A stretch of DNA of 64,000 bases from Rotaria macrura (Eukaryota; Rotifera; Eurotatoria; Philodinida; Philodinidae), in contig OENT01000266.1 in the NCBI GenBank assembly GCA_900239685.1, forward strand, positions 82,256 to 146,255, in the 5' to 3' direction. Under the pieces are notes generated by a model. The model worked only from the letters and a program-made list of their open reading frames with translations, did no database searches and was not told the DNA's origin. This document shows, one piece after another, positions 39,208-52,400 of the stretch. Positions within the stretch are counted from its first letter, which is position 1; every line of letters starts with the position of its first letter. The position numbers and the translations under genes are program-made.

Positions 39208-41810
39208 TCATTGACGATGCTTATAGAGTATGTGTTCATTGATTTGTTCTACTCTAGTTAGACCACAACCAGCCATATCATATGTCAACTCCCGTTTTAA
39301 TTGATTCAGTACAGCCTCTACACCATTATGACCTCCACATGCTAAACCAAACAAAATAGGCCGACCAATTAATATACCTTTTGCACCCAAAGCTAAACAT
39401 TTCAAGACATCAGTTCCCGTCCGTATGCCACTATCAATAAACACTTCACAAGAGCCATTAACGAATTCTACAATATTTTTCAAGCATTCAATAGCCGACA
39501 GTCCACTATCCATTTGACGACCACCATGATTACTATGAAGAAATATTAGAATAGTTTAAAGGTGAGAACTAAAATTGAACTCACCTAACCACGATTCCAT
39601 TAGCACCATATTCTAAAGCTAATTTCGCATCATCGACAGTTAGAATTCCTTTACAAACTATGGGCAATTTAGTTAAAGATCTCAGCCACCGAAATTCTTT
39701 CCAGGTTAACTTCTCATTCGGTGTACGTTCATCTAATCTTTGATTGAACATCAATTTTTCAGGTGAGGTATTTGGCGTACGTAATATATCTGCTAAATCT
39801 GCATCTTTTTTACGTTCGATTGCTCGAAGAAAGCTTGTTTCATGAATTGTACGAACTCGTTCATGTGGATGATCACATGTAACAACAATTGCTTTGAATG
39901 AGTGCTGCTCAGCTAATAATATACATTGTTCAAGCAATTGTTTTGGAGATGATAAATACACATGTAACCATTTCGGGCCTAATGCGAAAAAAATAAGGTA
40001 CGTCGGGAATTAGTCTACAAATGTCATGCAAGATCATGAATGAACAACACTAATTTTCGTAAAACGCGCGTAAAAATCAATGCTGAGATATATAGCGATA
40101 AAAGTAAAATGCACGTCTCGTGTTGATCACATGGATATCGAACAAATAGAACTCATATTCTATTTGTTTATCGCCCATGAAACAGAAGAAAATGTATATT
40201 TTTCAATTGAAATCTTTTGCACTGCCGAAGATGAGCTGATCAATGTATAGAGAAATTTCGTTATTGAGTCTATCGAGTTAATTAATATTCATATTTTAAT
40301 TCAAGTAGAGGTTTACGATTCGTTTCTTACGGTTAGAATGAAGCTGTTTTCTATCGATATCCAAACCAAAACATGCATTTACATCCACATTTCACTTTCC
40401 TAATAATCACGCTCAACACTTTTGTATGATGCCATCGGTCTATCAAAGAGCAGAAAAGCTATCATTCTGACTTTTTAGATGATATTGTGACTTCATATCT
40501 ATAGTTAGTATCTAAGGGTTTCACTCGGTAAATATCGCTCGTTTTAGCAGTTAATAAAACTACCTCCAAACCATCGATTGGCAGCTTCTAATATCTAAAT
40601 CGCTTTTTTTCGGGGTTCCTGATAAGATTCTGATCGAGACATGACAGGAATTCATCGGCTCTACTAGATTAGTCGCTAAGTCAATCGTTAGCAGAGGTAA
40701 AATTACTTTTGATGTTTAGTTTTCGGATTCAGAAGTCAAATGATTATTTTTAAATACCATGATCATGACATGTTGGCCCAGTAAAAGAAAAACAAAACAA
40801 GCTTTAAGTCACGAGTACATTTACTGATACAGTGACAATTAAAATAGTTCCATTTACGCTCACCTTTGCGAATTAGGGTTCAGTTCTGATATGTGCCTGC
40901 ATTCTAGATGCACCATTTATTATGTACTAACAGACAGTAAGAGTATACAACTCCCTTTACCATGATAAATGTTAACTCTAGAGAAAAGAGCAGCTACTTT
41001 ACTGACAACTAGCTTACTAGAAAATGTGATAGATTCTTATTTTGACTTTTTCTAAACTTTCAGCTCACCATCTGTCTTCAGAACATCTTCTACAGGCACA
41101 GTTGATAAAGACCAATTATATATGTAAATTGATTGAGAGCTTGATGCACCATGTGCAGTACCCAGTTCGCCTTCATTATGTGCTAGACGATGAAATGCTG
41201 TTGGTGCTATAATTATGGGATTATTATATGTATGACTAAAGAGAGAATTGTTAATATATATATATATATATATATACATTGCGATGACTCTTTTTCAGAT
41301 AAAATATCTGTTCATACCCAAAGATTACTGTCTCTAGTGATATGTTGCTCACATCAGTTAACGCTCTTGGTATAATTTTCAGATGTCGATTAAAATATTC
41401 ACGAGAAGATTGATATGTGCAACCATAGCCAACTTGATAACTGAAATAATTGAAACGATGTGGTAGCATTCGTTTTTTAGCAAAATATTCAAAATCATCA
41501 AGCGAATGGCATTCCAAATAGTCGTTTACCTAGAGAACGACAATGATAACAAGGAAATATATGATAGGGAACAAGTAGCACATACTTCTTCATTACGTTG
41601 TGATCGTTTTTTTCTATAATATCTGATGATAAAGTACAGTCCGGTAGCACCGATAGTTAGGAGACAAAACTTATGAGCTAGGTAGACAAATAAACATGAT
41701 CAATTTATAGAAGTGGCGATCATGTCGTGGATTATGTTTATTATTAGCATATTACAATCAAATGGATTAAGGAAGCCAATATACTTACCGTTACTTAATA
41801 TTGAAGACAT
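39208..41810 (-). CDS. HAO1: FMN-dependent (S)-2-hydroxyacid oxidase with N-terminal membrane anchor (403 aa, 6 exons)
   Basis: Exons 41789-41810, 41586-41677, 41318-41529, 41069-41235, 39585-39978 and 39208-39532 join in frame. The enzyme oxidises 2-hydroxyacids such as glycolate or lactate to 2-oxoacids with release of peroxide. It has the FMN-dependent TIM-barrel fold. Residues equivalent to the glycolate oxidase active site are all present: Tyr42 (VNDY), Trp150 (YNWS), Tyr172 (LHVY), Asp200 (TCDHP), Lys274 (VCKGI) and His298 with Arg301 (SNHGGRQMD). The SNHGGRQ motif is split across the last intron in phase 2, which confirms the join. Unlike the family norm of about 370 residues, there is an N-terminal extension with one hydrophobic segment (FCLLTIGATGLYFIIRYY, about 10-28) followed by RKKRSQR, and the protein ends in KHRQ, not a peroxisomal SKL-type signal. 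A membrane-bound form is inferred. Substrate cannot be read from sequence; HAO1 is used as the nearest family name. Confidence 0.9.
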
Positions 41811-43123
41811 GCTAAACTATAAAAAGATTCGAACTTATTTGGAATTATGATTGAATCACATGATAATCCGAACAATATCTCAAACGTTTTGCTTATGATC
41901 AGTGGGTATACTACGTTGTATTTTTTTCAGGAGTAAAGCAAGAGAGAATTCTTTATCGGGAAAATTATTTTATGACACTCAACGAATAGTGACATATAAA
42001 TTTTTTTATGATTTAAACGATGAGTTTCTAGCTTGTGTTTTGTCTTTTTTTCTCGAAGTACAGTATTCTCATACTGAATCAAAACTCAAGCAATAACCTG
42101 ATAAAAATGAGTTTAAAATAAATGACTGACTTGATCACTAGAAAGGTTGTTGTTGCTTATAGAACTTTTAAATGTACATTCAGTAATATTTTCTCTTGAA
42201 AGGTTATTTTTACAACGATGATCTGTATGACCAATTCAACTACGTACCAACATAAAGTCTCAAGATTTTAATTCTCAGTTCAAAATTTGAACTGAGAATA
42301 CATTCGTAAAATAAAATTTATACAAAGTATGTAAATGAAAGAATATCAAAAACTAGAATAGTGACAAATCTTTGGACAGATGTTTTGGTTGTTCTCGAAA
42401 ACTTTCAGTAGAAATTTACTATCGACTTTCTGATTCATTATCAGGTGTGTTAAGCAATCAAACGCGTTTATTAACTCCTCATAGAAAGTTAGAATTATAG
42501 TTACAAGTGTCGAATAGGCCTATAAGATTTTTGTTTTCATAAAGGTTCTTCTGTCGAACAGTTTGATTGATTTATGAATAATTTTTACTTTGTCGTATCT
42601 TCGAAGGTTGTGTTATTTTCAATGAAGACAAGTGAAAAGTAAATTTTTTTTATTCTTCTTGTCTACTCAGATAACTTTCTCACTTCAAATCTTTACATGA
42701 TTTCCTAGGATTAGAAAGTAAAGATATGAAGGAATACTTTCTTTAAAATGTATTTTGGTGATACCCATTGGACACAGTATTGCAAGAAAGTCATGACTGA
42801 TAATAGCAGAAAACGACTCTCAACTGATCGCACTGATTTGACGTACATTTCTAGGGTAGATGAGCAAACAAACATAAATTCATTTTACAAGTACAGTTAC
42901 TCAAATGAATTTTAGTAAAATTCTCTATTAGTATGTTTTGCAGAAAAGATATGTAGAAAAGGGATAGGCTCGAAGGAAAATCAAGTTTGTTGAAGTCAAA
43001 TCGATTCACTTATTTTTTTGAACAGATTCGTGTATCAGTAGTTTTTGTATTCTTGTCCACAATCACTTTTTTTTCAGAAATTCCACATTTCGAATTTCAA
43101 TAGGAAAAGTCTTATCGACGTGT

Positions 43124-43608
43124 CCTCAAACTTGACGGGTCTATGAAAAATGACGAAAGATTACTTTTTCTCATGATGTTTTTTAGAGCATTCACTTTGC
43201 CAAAACCTTGCATGTGCATATTGTTACACAGAAGCTATCAAGCGGTTTGATTTTTTACCTTAAATTTCTCCTTTTATGGTCTATGTTCGTAGAAGGTATC
43301 TCTTTGAAAGTCAAAGTTGGATTCTTTTCGCGATATTCTTGAAGGAGATCATGGCAATATTCCGAATCAATTGAAGAAACTGACGATGTTTCAATAAAAA
43401 CGAACCAATATTCAAAATTCTTTTAATAATTGTCAGATTTGATTCTTTACTAAATACAATAAAGATGATAGTCATACGAAAGAGATTGAACACAAAAAGT
43501 TTTAGTTTTTGAGAAAGACATCAAAGATTTCGCCAAATGGGATACTCGAAAAAAATCATGAAAAAAAGTAATCTTTCTTCATTTTTCATAGATGTGTCAA
43601 GTACGAGG
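43124..43608. mobile_element. 485-bp non-autonomous element with roughly 60-bp inverted repeats
   Basis: The left arm begins cctcaaacttgac and contains tctatgaaaaatgacgaaag followed by attacttttt. The right arm (about 43548-43608) is its reverse complement with a few mismatches and ends gtcaagtacgagg. Similarity stops sharply outside these borders. No clear target duplication was seen. Interior frames are short and domain-less. Confidence 0.65.
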
Positions 43609-45609
43609 TTAAATTTTCACTCCATAGACTTCATCTCGTGATCCGTAATAGAACTTATGAAAAAGAAAATCTCTATATCGTTTAATGCAGAATATTGTAG
43701 GGTTTACGATTTGTTTGATAATATCCGTAGGACTTTCCCTATTAAAATTTGAAATGTCGAATTCGTGAAAAAAGTGATTGTACACAAGAATACAGGAAAT
43801 ACTGATACACAAATTCTTCCTAAAAAGATATTGGATCATATTGAATTCGACGAAGTTTTTTTTCTCTGTGGTCATCGTATCTGCCAATGAAATATGACAT
43901 CAAATCAATGATTTCAGATGATAAAGCGCTTTCATGAATAGAAGAATATAGTCTAGCTTATGATCGAAATTAACTAGGGGTAAAAAAATCCACTCTGTAA
44001 CTTCCTTATGCATTTAATTCGAAACTTCTTTTGTTTGTTAAATAAGTCAAATTATATATATACATATACATCTGCCATAGAAATCTGAACGAAATTGATG
44101 ACATCGATTAAAGATTACTTTGCTAGAATTGGGTACGGCATATACGCTATGCTTTGTAGCTCAGATACATACGTATCCAGTATGATGGAACACAGTTATC
44201 TGTAATTGCCGTATTCCGCTACATCTTTCATTCAGTTACGCGTATACATATCAGTATATGAAAATGTCTCGCGTCGTTTAAAACCACGAACGACATGCTG
44301 TGGAGAGTTTAGGAGTATTATCTGTTAATTTGAATCAAAGAGATCTCTTTAATACTTTCGTCATATGCTTCAAAAATCCATATAAACCATGTACGTATTA
44401 TTAAATTTCAGTGTAATAAAAATTAGTCGATCAGTATCTTAGATGGTCTTCTACTTCTAAATCTATCATTTTTAGTCGTGGAATAATAAATGAAATGGCT
44501 GCAAACAATGAAAAAGAATTCAAAACTTACTTCACGTTAATTGTTTCGTTTTAAATCAACTTGCACGTAGTTTGAATATCTACTTATAGAAATAAAAGTT
44601 ATCTAAAAATGACATAGTTAGTAGCATCTGGTCATAAGATCAAATATTATGTTTAAATTGATCGTTTACCTACAAGTCACAAAAAATACCAAACTATGAC
44701 TTACTGACAGTGAGTACACCAGTCGATGTATCAGAATTTTATGGTATTAATAATGTATACGGTTTATTAACAATGCACTATTTCAGTAGTCTTTTTTCTG
44801 TTCTCCCGATGATTCGATTAATCTTGTTGAGAATTCCATAACAATTGAGTGTTAATTCAAGTTCGAAAAATTAATTTTATGACTAGTTGCATTAACCATT
44901 ATTTTCGAAAGCACAAAGAAATAAAACGAATTGCTGATTTTCTTTACACTATTTTTTTCGAGTTTGAAACACATTTCGTGCAACTCAAAAAACTTTGTCT
45001 AATCATTTCAGATGTGAAGTTCATGATCGTATGTGACCGCATACAAAAGGATTCCACCAATAACGATGGTCGTACACCATGATTGTAGACGACGATTGTA
45101 TGCCACCGTATTTTGGTCGTGTGTTTTTTTCGTAAATACGAAAATGAACAGTATATGGCATTCATAAAAATCGAGAACTCATTCCAGTTCTACTTGCCAT
45201 CTTTTAATCCGTACAAAGTCAAGCCGAAATACATTTGCAGTAGAAACCACTAAATTAACAATGGTTTTTCATAAACAGTAAACGAATGATGATGGTCCTG
45301 ACCAGATGTCTATTCGATGTTTTAACAAATCAATGAAATTATATTTTCTGCTCTACTCCAGCGATTTCTACCATTAGGAACAGAAATCGGAAAAATATAA
45401 GAAGATATCAATTGATACTATCTTAGTTGAATTATATCTGCAAGAAAAGCCAGTTATAGATCTATTAAAAGTGTCTTTTTCCCTTCTCCTTGTTATTAAT
45501 AACTTGAAGTGGAACAATGCTGCTATCTATTGGTTCCGTTGTTCAATGCTTGTATCTATAAATTCGTTTAAACAATTTTATTAACGTCAATTAAATTTTT
45601 CAATTACCT

Positions 45610-45907
45610 CCCAGGACGAGGATTTATACATTCGGTTCCCACAGGATCCTGCAGGAAAGATGCGACAGACTTACTGGAATCTGCTGGAAAACACCGGAAA
45701 TCGCTGGAACATAGAAGTAGTATTCCGGTCGGAAACTCCCCGAACTTTTTCCTATGGATTCCTGCAAACTTCATGTGCTTTCCATCAGGAACCCTGTGGA
45801 AAATCATGGGAAAAAATCCAGAAAATTTCATACTGGAATACTGCTTCCATGAAATCGTCAGAACATATCACAAGCGGCCGTTTCCACACTGATATATTTG
45901 ACCTGGG
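45610..45907. repeat. G+C-richer block with CCCAGG...CCTGGG ends
   Basis: A 298-bp block markedly richer in G+C than its flanks and full of ctgga, tccag and cccg words, giving overlapping frames of 75-95 codons on both strands. Its ends read CCCAGGA and ACCTGGG, recalling the foldbacks at 5586 and 62641, but its halves are not complementary. A decayed or unrelated insertion; weakly supported. Confidence 0.3.
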
Positions 45908-48892
45908 CTCTACCGATTACTCGTATGGTACGTATGAATTTAGATAAGGAACACCTAGTTCCACTGGAGGTCCGAATCATTTTTCTTCTCTCGTATATAT
46001 AACTTCGATGCCAAATATTTCAGTAGAGCTACATAAGATAAAAATTATGGAACTCTGCATTGATCCGGGGCGTGCCAAATACTATTTGGAATGGAGAGAG
46101 GGAGGAGACCGATGAGGAGCGGAAAGGAAGTGCATATATACAATAAGGTGACAATCGACATTCTATACGACGGTGCATGATCATTGAAAATGGCTGCGTA
46201 TGCACGTCGTATTTCATTGTGTACGACACGACAATACACAGTCCTAACTTGCAACGAGTACGACCTTGCACGATCACGTAAGTCAACGTTTACAGCTGTT
46301 TACCACGGTCGTAACGTTCTTTCTGTGATATCCAGAGAAAAAACAAAAAAGAATACTGTAACAGTTGCTTAGCCATTATTTAGATACCTTGCTAATAGAA
46401 TAAAATTCTGACACGTCGTTGTATGCATCCTATCACGAGTTCACTGTTTTGTTTTGTGGTTTGGTAGTGAGACAGCTAATCTTATCTTTACATATCTAAT
46501 ATATTCAATTAATGTTGTAAACATTTCTGTTTTGATTCTACAGCGTCATATAAAATTTCATTGTGTAATATCATCAATGATGTATCATATGGTATAGTAG
46601 TCGACTGATTCACTATACAGGTGCATCCGAAACTTGTTGCTGTTCTTATCTCATAGCGAAACATTAAAGAGCACTCATGTAGCTTGAAATTGTAATTTTT
46701 ATTTAAAGCAACAAAATTGTTATAGGCATGATAGTTTTTCCTTTCGTTCAAACGTGTTTTCTTTCAAAACTATCGATGATGTCGTAGGTTTCATGAAAAA
46801 TCCAAAATCCTACATGGTGACACAAGAACGAAATTGCAGATTTTGATTATATTTGCAAATAATTTTTATATTTGAACTTTCGGTCTACTTGAGCGCTTAG
46901 TTTTCGGCTTGGAAAATAATCGTTTAGTCTCAGAAACTAATCGATTTTTATTGGACTATCGCAACGCAGATTCTGTTTTGCGATGTCTGACACAGATTAG
47001 CATAGATAAGATTCTTTGCGTACAAAATAAATAAGAGAAATTAATATAGTATTAATTCCTTTTTTGTTATACATTTGTTTGGTTTTCATCACCGTGATAT
47101 GAGAAAGGATTTTGTTTTAATTAACAATTTCTGTATTCTGGTATTCGTGTACATGGCATATAGAGTTCGTTGAATGCAGCTACTAGATTTTTGAAATTTA
47201 GGATTTCTCGCTTTGCTTTAATAATTTTGGATTCCTTTAACTTGTTCTTTTGTCAGTCGGTTATGTGGTTGCCGCCATATTGCTTTTAGTAGGACAGTAT
47301 AAGTGGCTTTTTAGAAGTTGTACGTATTCAGATTATTCTTTACAATTAGCTTTTGAATCGAGAGAAGTAAATAGTTTAACTCTTTCATTCTCTTTTATCT
47401 GTTTTCCTGATGTGATGTTTTGATGAAGTGAATTTCATTGTGTATAGATGCTCGTATATCTTATTTGACGATACCCAACCGTCGATTGCAAATTTTAATT
47501 CATAATAATAATAATATATCGGATCTAGTAATATGCAGTTATGTTTTTAATCGCTCCACAATCAATGATAAATGAAATCTGTGGTGTAAACATTATATTT
47601 CAAGTAAAAACTTCTCTTTTTCTGACGATTCATTCAAAAGATTTATAGGTTGCACTCTTGACAACAGGTCTATAAATGGAGGCCATATCTACTCAACAAA
47701 TAATCATCTTGCTTCCTTTTATAAAACTTACTCTCTTGATTCATTGAACTCAGATACGCTGAGTTGTTAAAAATAGAACTATAATGTTTAGTTTTATGTG
47801 ATCATGATTTGAAGTTTAAGCATCAAAACACCAGAGTCGAAGAAAAGGCAAATTTATAGCGGTAGAAAACTAGTACAGTTAATATCGTTTTGTCCTGTTT
47901 CATCATCGTGTTCGTCATGCAAGATAAAGGTTTCAGTGACTGCTTTTCCATAGAGAACTTCAATGAAGAGAAAAATAATAACGTCAGCAATAATAACCCA
48001 ATAGGATCTTCAATGATCTGCTGACTTCCAGTACAAATACTTTTCAATATCATGTACAGGTCCTATATTATCATCGTGCATATTAGTCACTGATTGCAGA
48101 TTTTTAATCTTGCACAGGAATTATTTTTTGTGTCAAAGATCCATGTGACTAAAACTTGACGAAAATCATCGAAATGTCGTTGCTTCTTTTTGAAAATAGT
48201 GCAGACATGACTGGGTACCTTTTTGTTTGTGTGATTACGGATAGATATGTCTGAATACCAATACGGTATCGAGGTATCGGTAGTGTGATATGACTTAATT
48301 CTATTTATTCAGCTCAGTCCTAATTTTTATACGATGCCAACAGCAGAGATTGATCTCAACCTTGCAGTAGATTCAATCTGATCCCAACATTAGGGATCCA
48401 GACATTATCTCATGTGACTAGTATCCCGACAGGATTTGGTAGACATTTTAACACTTGACATTTAACCTAATCAAATTCTTTTCGGATTGGGCGAAATCCG
48501 ATTGTTGGGATGTTGTTTCTGGAGCTTAAAATATGTTGATATTAACATAGAGTAGATAGAATATAAAATTCTGCAAACAGAAAGATCTTATTCGGAGTCT
48601 ATCTCAAAAATAGTTCGTTACTTTAGAACTATATTTGAAATAGAATACTGGTCAGATTAACTCATTATCATTGTCTTCTGAAATAAGAAGATTGTTACAA
48701 TTTTTCTGCAGTGATAGAGTTCCGCGGAGACACTTAACTTAAAAGCAAAGACAATTGCATGTCGCGAGACGAGGCATACCGTACACATACACCCTTATTG
48801 TTTACTGAAATAGCAGCTTTCTTCCATTTCAACACTATTCTTTTTCGTGGAATTAACAGGGGCCGAAACTAGTATAAACTACTGACAAGTGT

Positions 48893-49334
48893 AGTTTTTT
48901 TTCTCCAAAAATCAACAAACTTGTCATATGTTCACGGCCGATGGAAGCGACATCATCTGCCAAAGTGATCAATGGTTTATTTTTTTTCACCAATTACGTT
49001 TTGCTTAAAGTTAATCCAAGAATGTATCACATGTGCTCGATTCAATCAGTGTTTGTTGGCTCAAAAAAAAAGAATCCCTAAAAGCACACCTTCAAACATT
49101 ATTAATCATATTGCTGTCGTTTGCAGCTGACATATTTTCACGCATGCCGTTATCTCTTATTATTTTTCATACCAGCTCGAAAACGATCGGTACTAGAAGG
49201 AATAGACCCCTTTTTTCTGTCTCTTATCGATCTTTTTTTCCTATGCTTTTGTTAACTCAAGATGAAAAAAAGCATAGAAAAAAAATCGATGATATGCTTT
49301 TTAGTTCTATTTTAACATTCATATCAACAATTAG
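48893..49334. repeat. Dispersed repeat copy B, upstream of MTHFD1
   Basis: Partner of 35311-35733, same orientation on the plus strand. It ends about 120 bp before the MTHFD1 start codon. Near its right end cctatgctttt and aaaaaaagcatag could form a hairpin. Confidence 0.85.
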
Positions 49335-49455
49335 TCTGATTTATAAAGCTAGCTGATTATTCTTCATCATCGAATTTCTTCTGATTTCCCTCTGAAAATA
49401 ATAGTATATCTTATACTATAAATATAGTTGAGTTGATCATGAGCATTTGTTCTAA

Positions 49456-52400
49456 ATGTCGATCCTGTTTCGCTTATATCGTTTACCAAATCATTGCAGA
49501 CAAACAATCGTTTACATGTCATCAATTACAACAAAAATCATCGATGGCAAAGAAATTGCCAAGTAAAGTTTAGAAAGAAAATCAATCTAAGCGAAACTGC
49601 TTTACTTTGTTTTTATCAATTAGAAATTTACGTGACAAATGTCGTTTAATGGTTGATGAACTTAAGAAACAACAAACTGATTTCACACCTGGTTTTGCTG
49701 TTGTACAAGTTGGCAATCGAGAAGATTCAAATGTTTATATTCGTCATAAACTTAAAGCAGCCGAAGAAATCGGTATTCAAGCTCGTCTTGTTCATCTCGA
49801 TAATTCAACAACAGAAAGACAAGTGTGTTTCTAAGAAAAATTAAATAGACTCTTTATAAAAGAAACACAAAATTTCTATATTCTCTATAGTTGATTAAAC
49901 AAATTGAACAGCTCAATGGTGATCCAACAGTACATGGTATCATTGTTCAATTACCATTTGATTCAGTTCAAACAATCGATTCTAATCGTATTGCTAATAC
50001 GATTTCACCAGACAAAGATATTGATGGGTAAGTTATATCAAACAGCAAGAAAATATTTAATTTCTAAATTAAATTTCATTCGATGACTAGATTATCAGAT
50101 CTCAATGCAGGACTGTTATCACATGGAAATTTAGATAAATGTTTTGTTCCATGTACACCAAATGGTTGCTTGGAATTAATTCGATCAACTGGTATGCCTT
50201 TTCGATTTTTATTTTCTATAGAAAGACGTGACTCGGCGAAGAAAGGGGAGTGTCGGAGGCGTGAGACCCTTTTCACAAGGAAAGATATGATAGTTATTGT
50301 TGTGATTAATAAAATCTGAAAAAACAAAAAAAAAACACTAGACATTTGCTATATTCTTTCATCAAGCACAGAAACACAGAATGTTGTCAACTTTTAATGC
50401 ATCTGAATAATGAGTTCTTCTATCATGGTCTTCAGAAAACTTGACATTTCTGTTTTAAAATAATGAATGACTTGTCTTACGTATTGGCTATTAAAATATC
50501 TGAGGGGATTTCAGTTGAAAGTTTCGAATTGTAAAGAGTAAATAAAAATTGCTGTTATTACATAAGTTTACTCCTCATAATCTCATTTTTTTTTGTATCA
50601 AGCCTATTCTGAAGTTCTTCTATCTGCTACTCATATCTACAGTTAGCATGTTGTTCACTGTTTATATTTTAAAATAAATTTCATGCGATGCGAGTTTTTC
50701 AAATAAAAAAAAATAACCACTAATTTGACAATCAATCAATGGAAAACCCTTGAAAAAGAATCCACGATGATTATGAAACAGGTTTCTACTGATTGTCATT
50801 CATTTTCTTCTAATTAATTAGGTACACAAATCGAAGGAGCAACAGCTGTTGTAGTAGGCCGCAGTAAAATTGTTGGCACACCAATGTTTGAATTACTTAA
50901 ACACAATAATGCAACTGTAACGACATGCCATTCGAAAACAAAGAATATTGAAGATATTGTATGTGGATTAAATTTTTTGAATAGATGAAAGGAAGGCAAG
51001 AACTTTTTTGCTTAGATAAAAACAGCTGAAATTGTTGTAGCTTGTATGGGTAAGCCGAAATTTATCAAAGGTTCGTGGCTGAAAGAAAATGCTGTTGTTA
51101 TTGACTGTGGTATTACATCCGTTCCAGGTAATGAAATCTATTCGTTTATTATTATGAAGAATCATTTCTTATGCGTAATAATAAGTAAACTATTATCTTG
51201 ATTGATTTATATAGTTGAGCTTGAATTTTCATGTTGAAAAACATATTGCAGACAATATGGAATAAAGAAAGATCAATCGAAGAATGAATCTTAAAAGAAA
51301 TATCGTAAAAATGCTATTTTGAAGGATTACTTGTTTTGGGAACTATTTCATATTCAAAACTTAGAACTCACAGTACTTCTGAGTTGTTTTTTGAAACTGA
51401 ATCGATATTTCGAAAATTTATGATTCCAAAAAGAGAATAATTCGTTTCAACTATCGAAAATTTTTCAATTCTTTTTTGAAACATGATTACTACAAAAGAA
51501 TGGAGGAGTATTGGATATTTCGTAGTGATAGTGTGCTCCGAGAACAGTAAGTATATATTTATTAATGTGTAAAAGTAAGAGAAATTGGATGCTATCGACT
51601 GAGGATAAGGATAGATATTATTGAAGAAAAGACCTAGTCCGCACGCACACTCAACCCAGTATTTTTCTTCATAAAATTTGATGGTTTATTCGTCATAAGA
51701 TCGTGAAAGAATGAAAAAAATGCATACGCACTCGTAACCATATTCTTTTCTTTGAAAAGTATTTCAATCTTATCGAGTTTTCTATTTCTGGCAAAGTAAT
51801 CATCTGTGATGGAAGATGATGTCGAAAATTCGCATACAAATATCCATTGTATTGAGGGCATTCTACAATTTACGACGTTATACATCGTATTGAAATGCTT
51901 TTTTTTTGGGTTGACTAGAAGTTTAATAAAATTCTAATAGTTTAGAGAGAATAGTATATGAAAGCGAATTTTTATATGAAGTTAATAATCGTTTTGAATC
52001 TCAGTAATTGGCAAAATACAAATTTCATTGGCGATTCACAGTGAAGTCCATCCTTTCTAGTCAGCCGAAATTTGAACGAAAACAGATGTACAACCGAATT
52101 CGAAAAATGACTACATGATATACAGAAAGTTATCGTTTACAAGTTTTTCTACATCTATTGTGAAGATGAAAATTTTTTTACTCGATATTTATATCGAATA
52201 TTCTTTGCCTGATTTTTCTGTCAATAAGTTATGTACAGATTTCATATGCAATACTTCCAAAGTACTTTTTTGGTTCAATGACGTTGATTGTCAGCACCAA
52301 TAGAAACATTTTTATTCAGTAGTGTCCTGTTTTGTAGCACTAAAGATAAATTTTTAGAAAACTAGTCTGAAAGTAGTGAAAATATTAGTAGACAATGGCT

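Larger units (their letters stand above)
41811..49455. other. 7.6-kb intergenic region with dispersed repeats
   Basis: No gene recognised. It contains an inverted-repeat element (43124-43608), a G+C-richer block (45610-45907), an islet near 46040-46370 with overlapping short frames on both strands, and dispersed repeat copy B (48893-49334). Confidence 0.5.

Noticed and set aside
45604..45947. Overlapping frames of 75 and 95 codons on opposite strands
   Set aside because: Both come from a G+C-richer repetitive block with few stops; neither looks like a protein family.
46029..46372. Three overlapping frames near a G+C-richer islet
   Set aside because: They conflict in frame and strand and show no recognisable domain.
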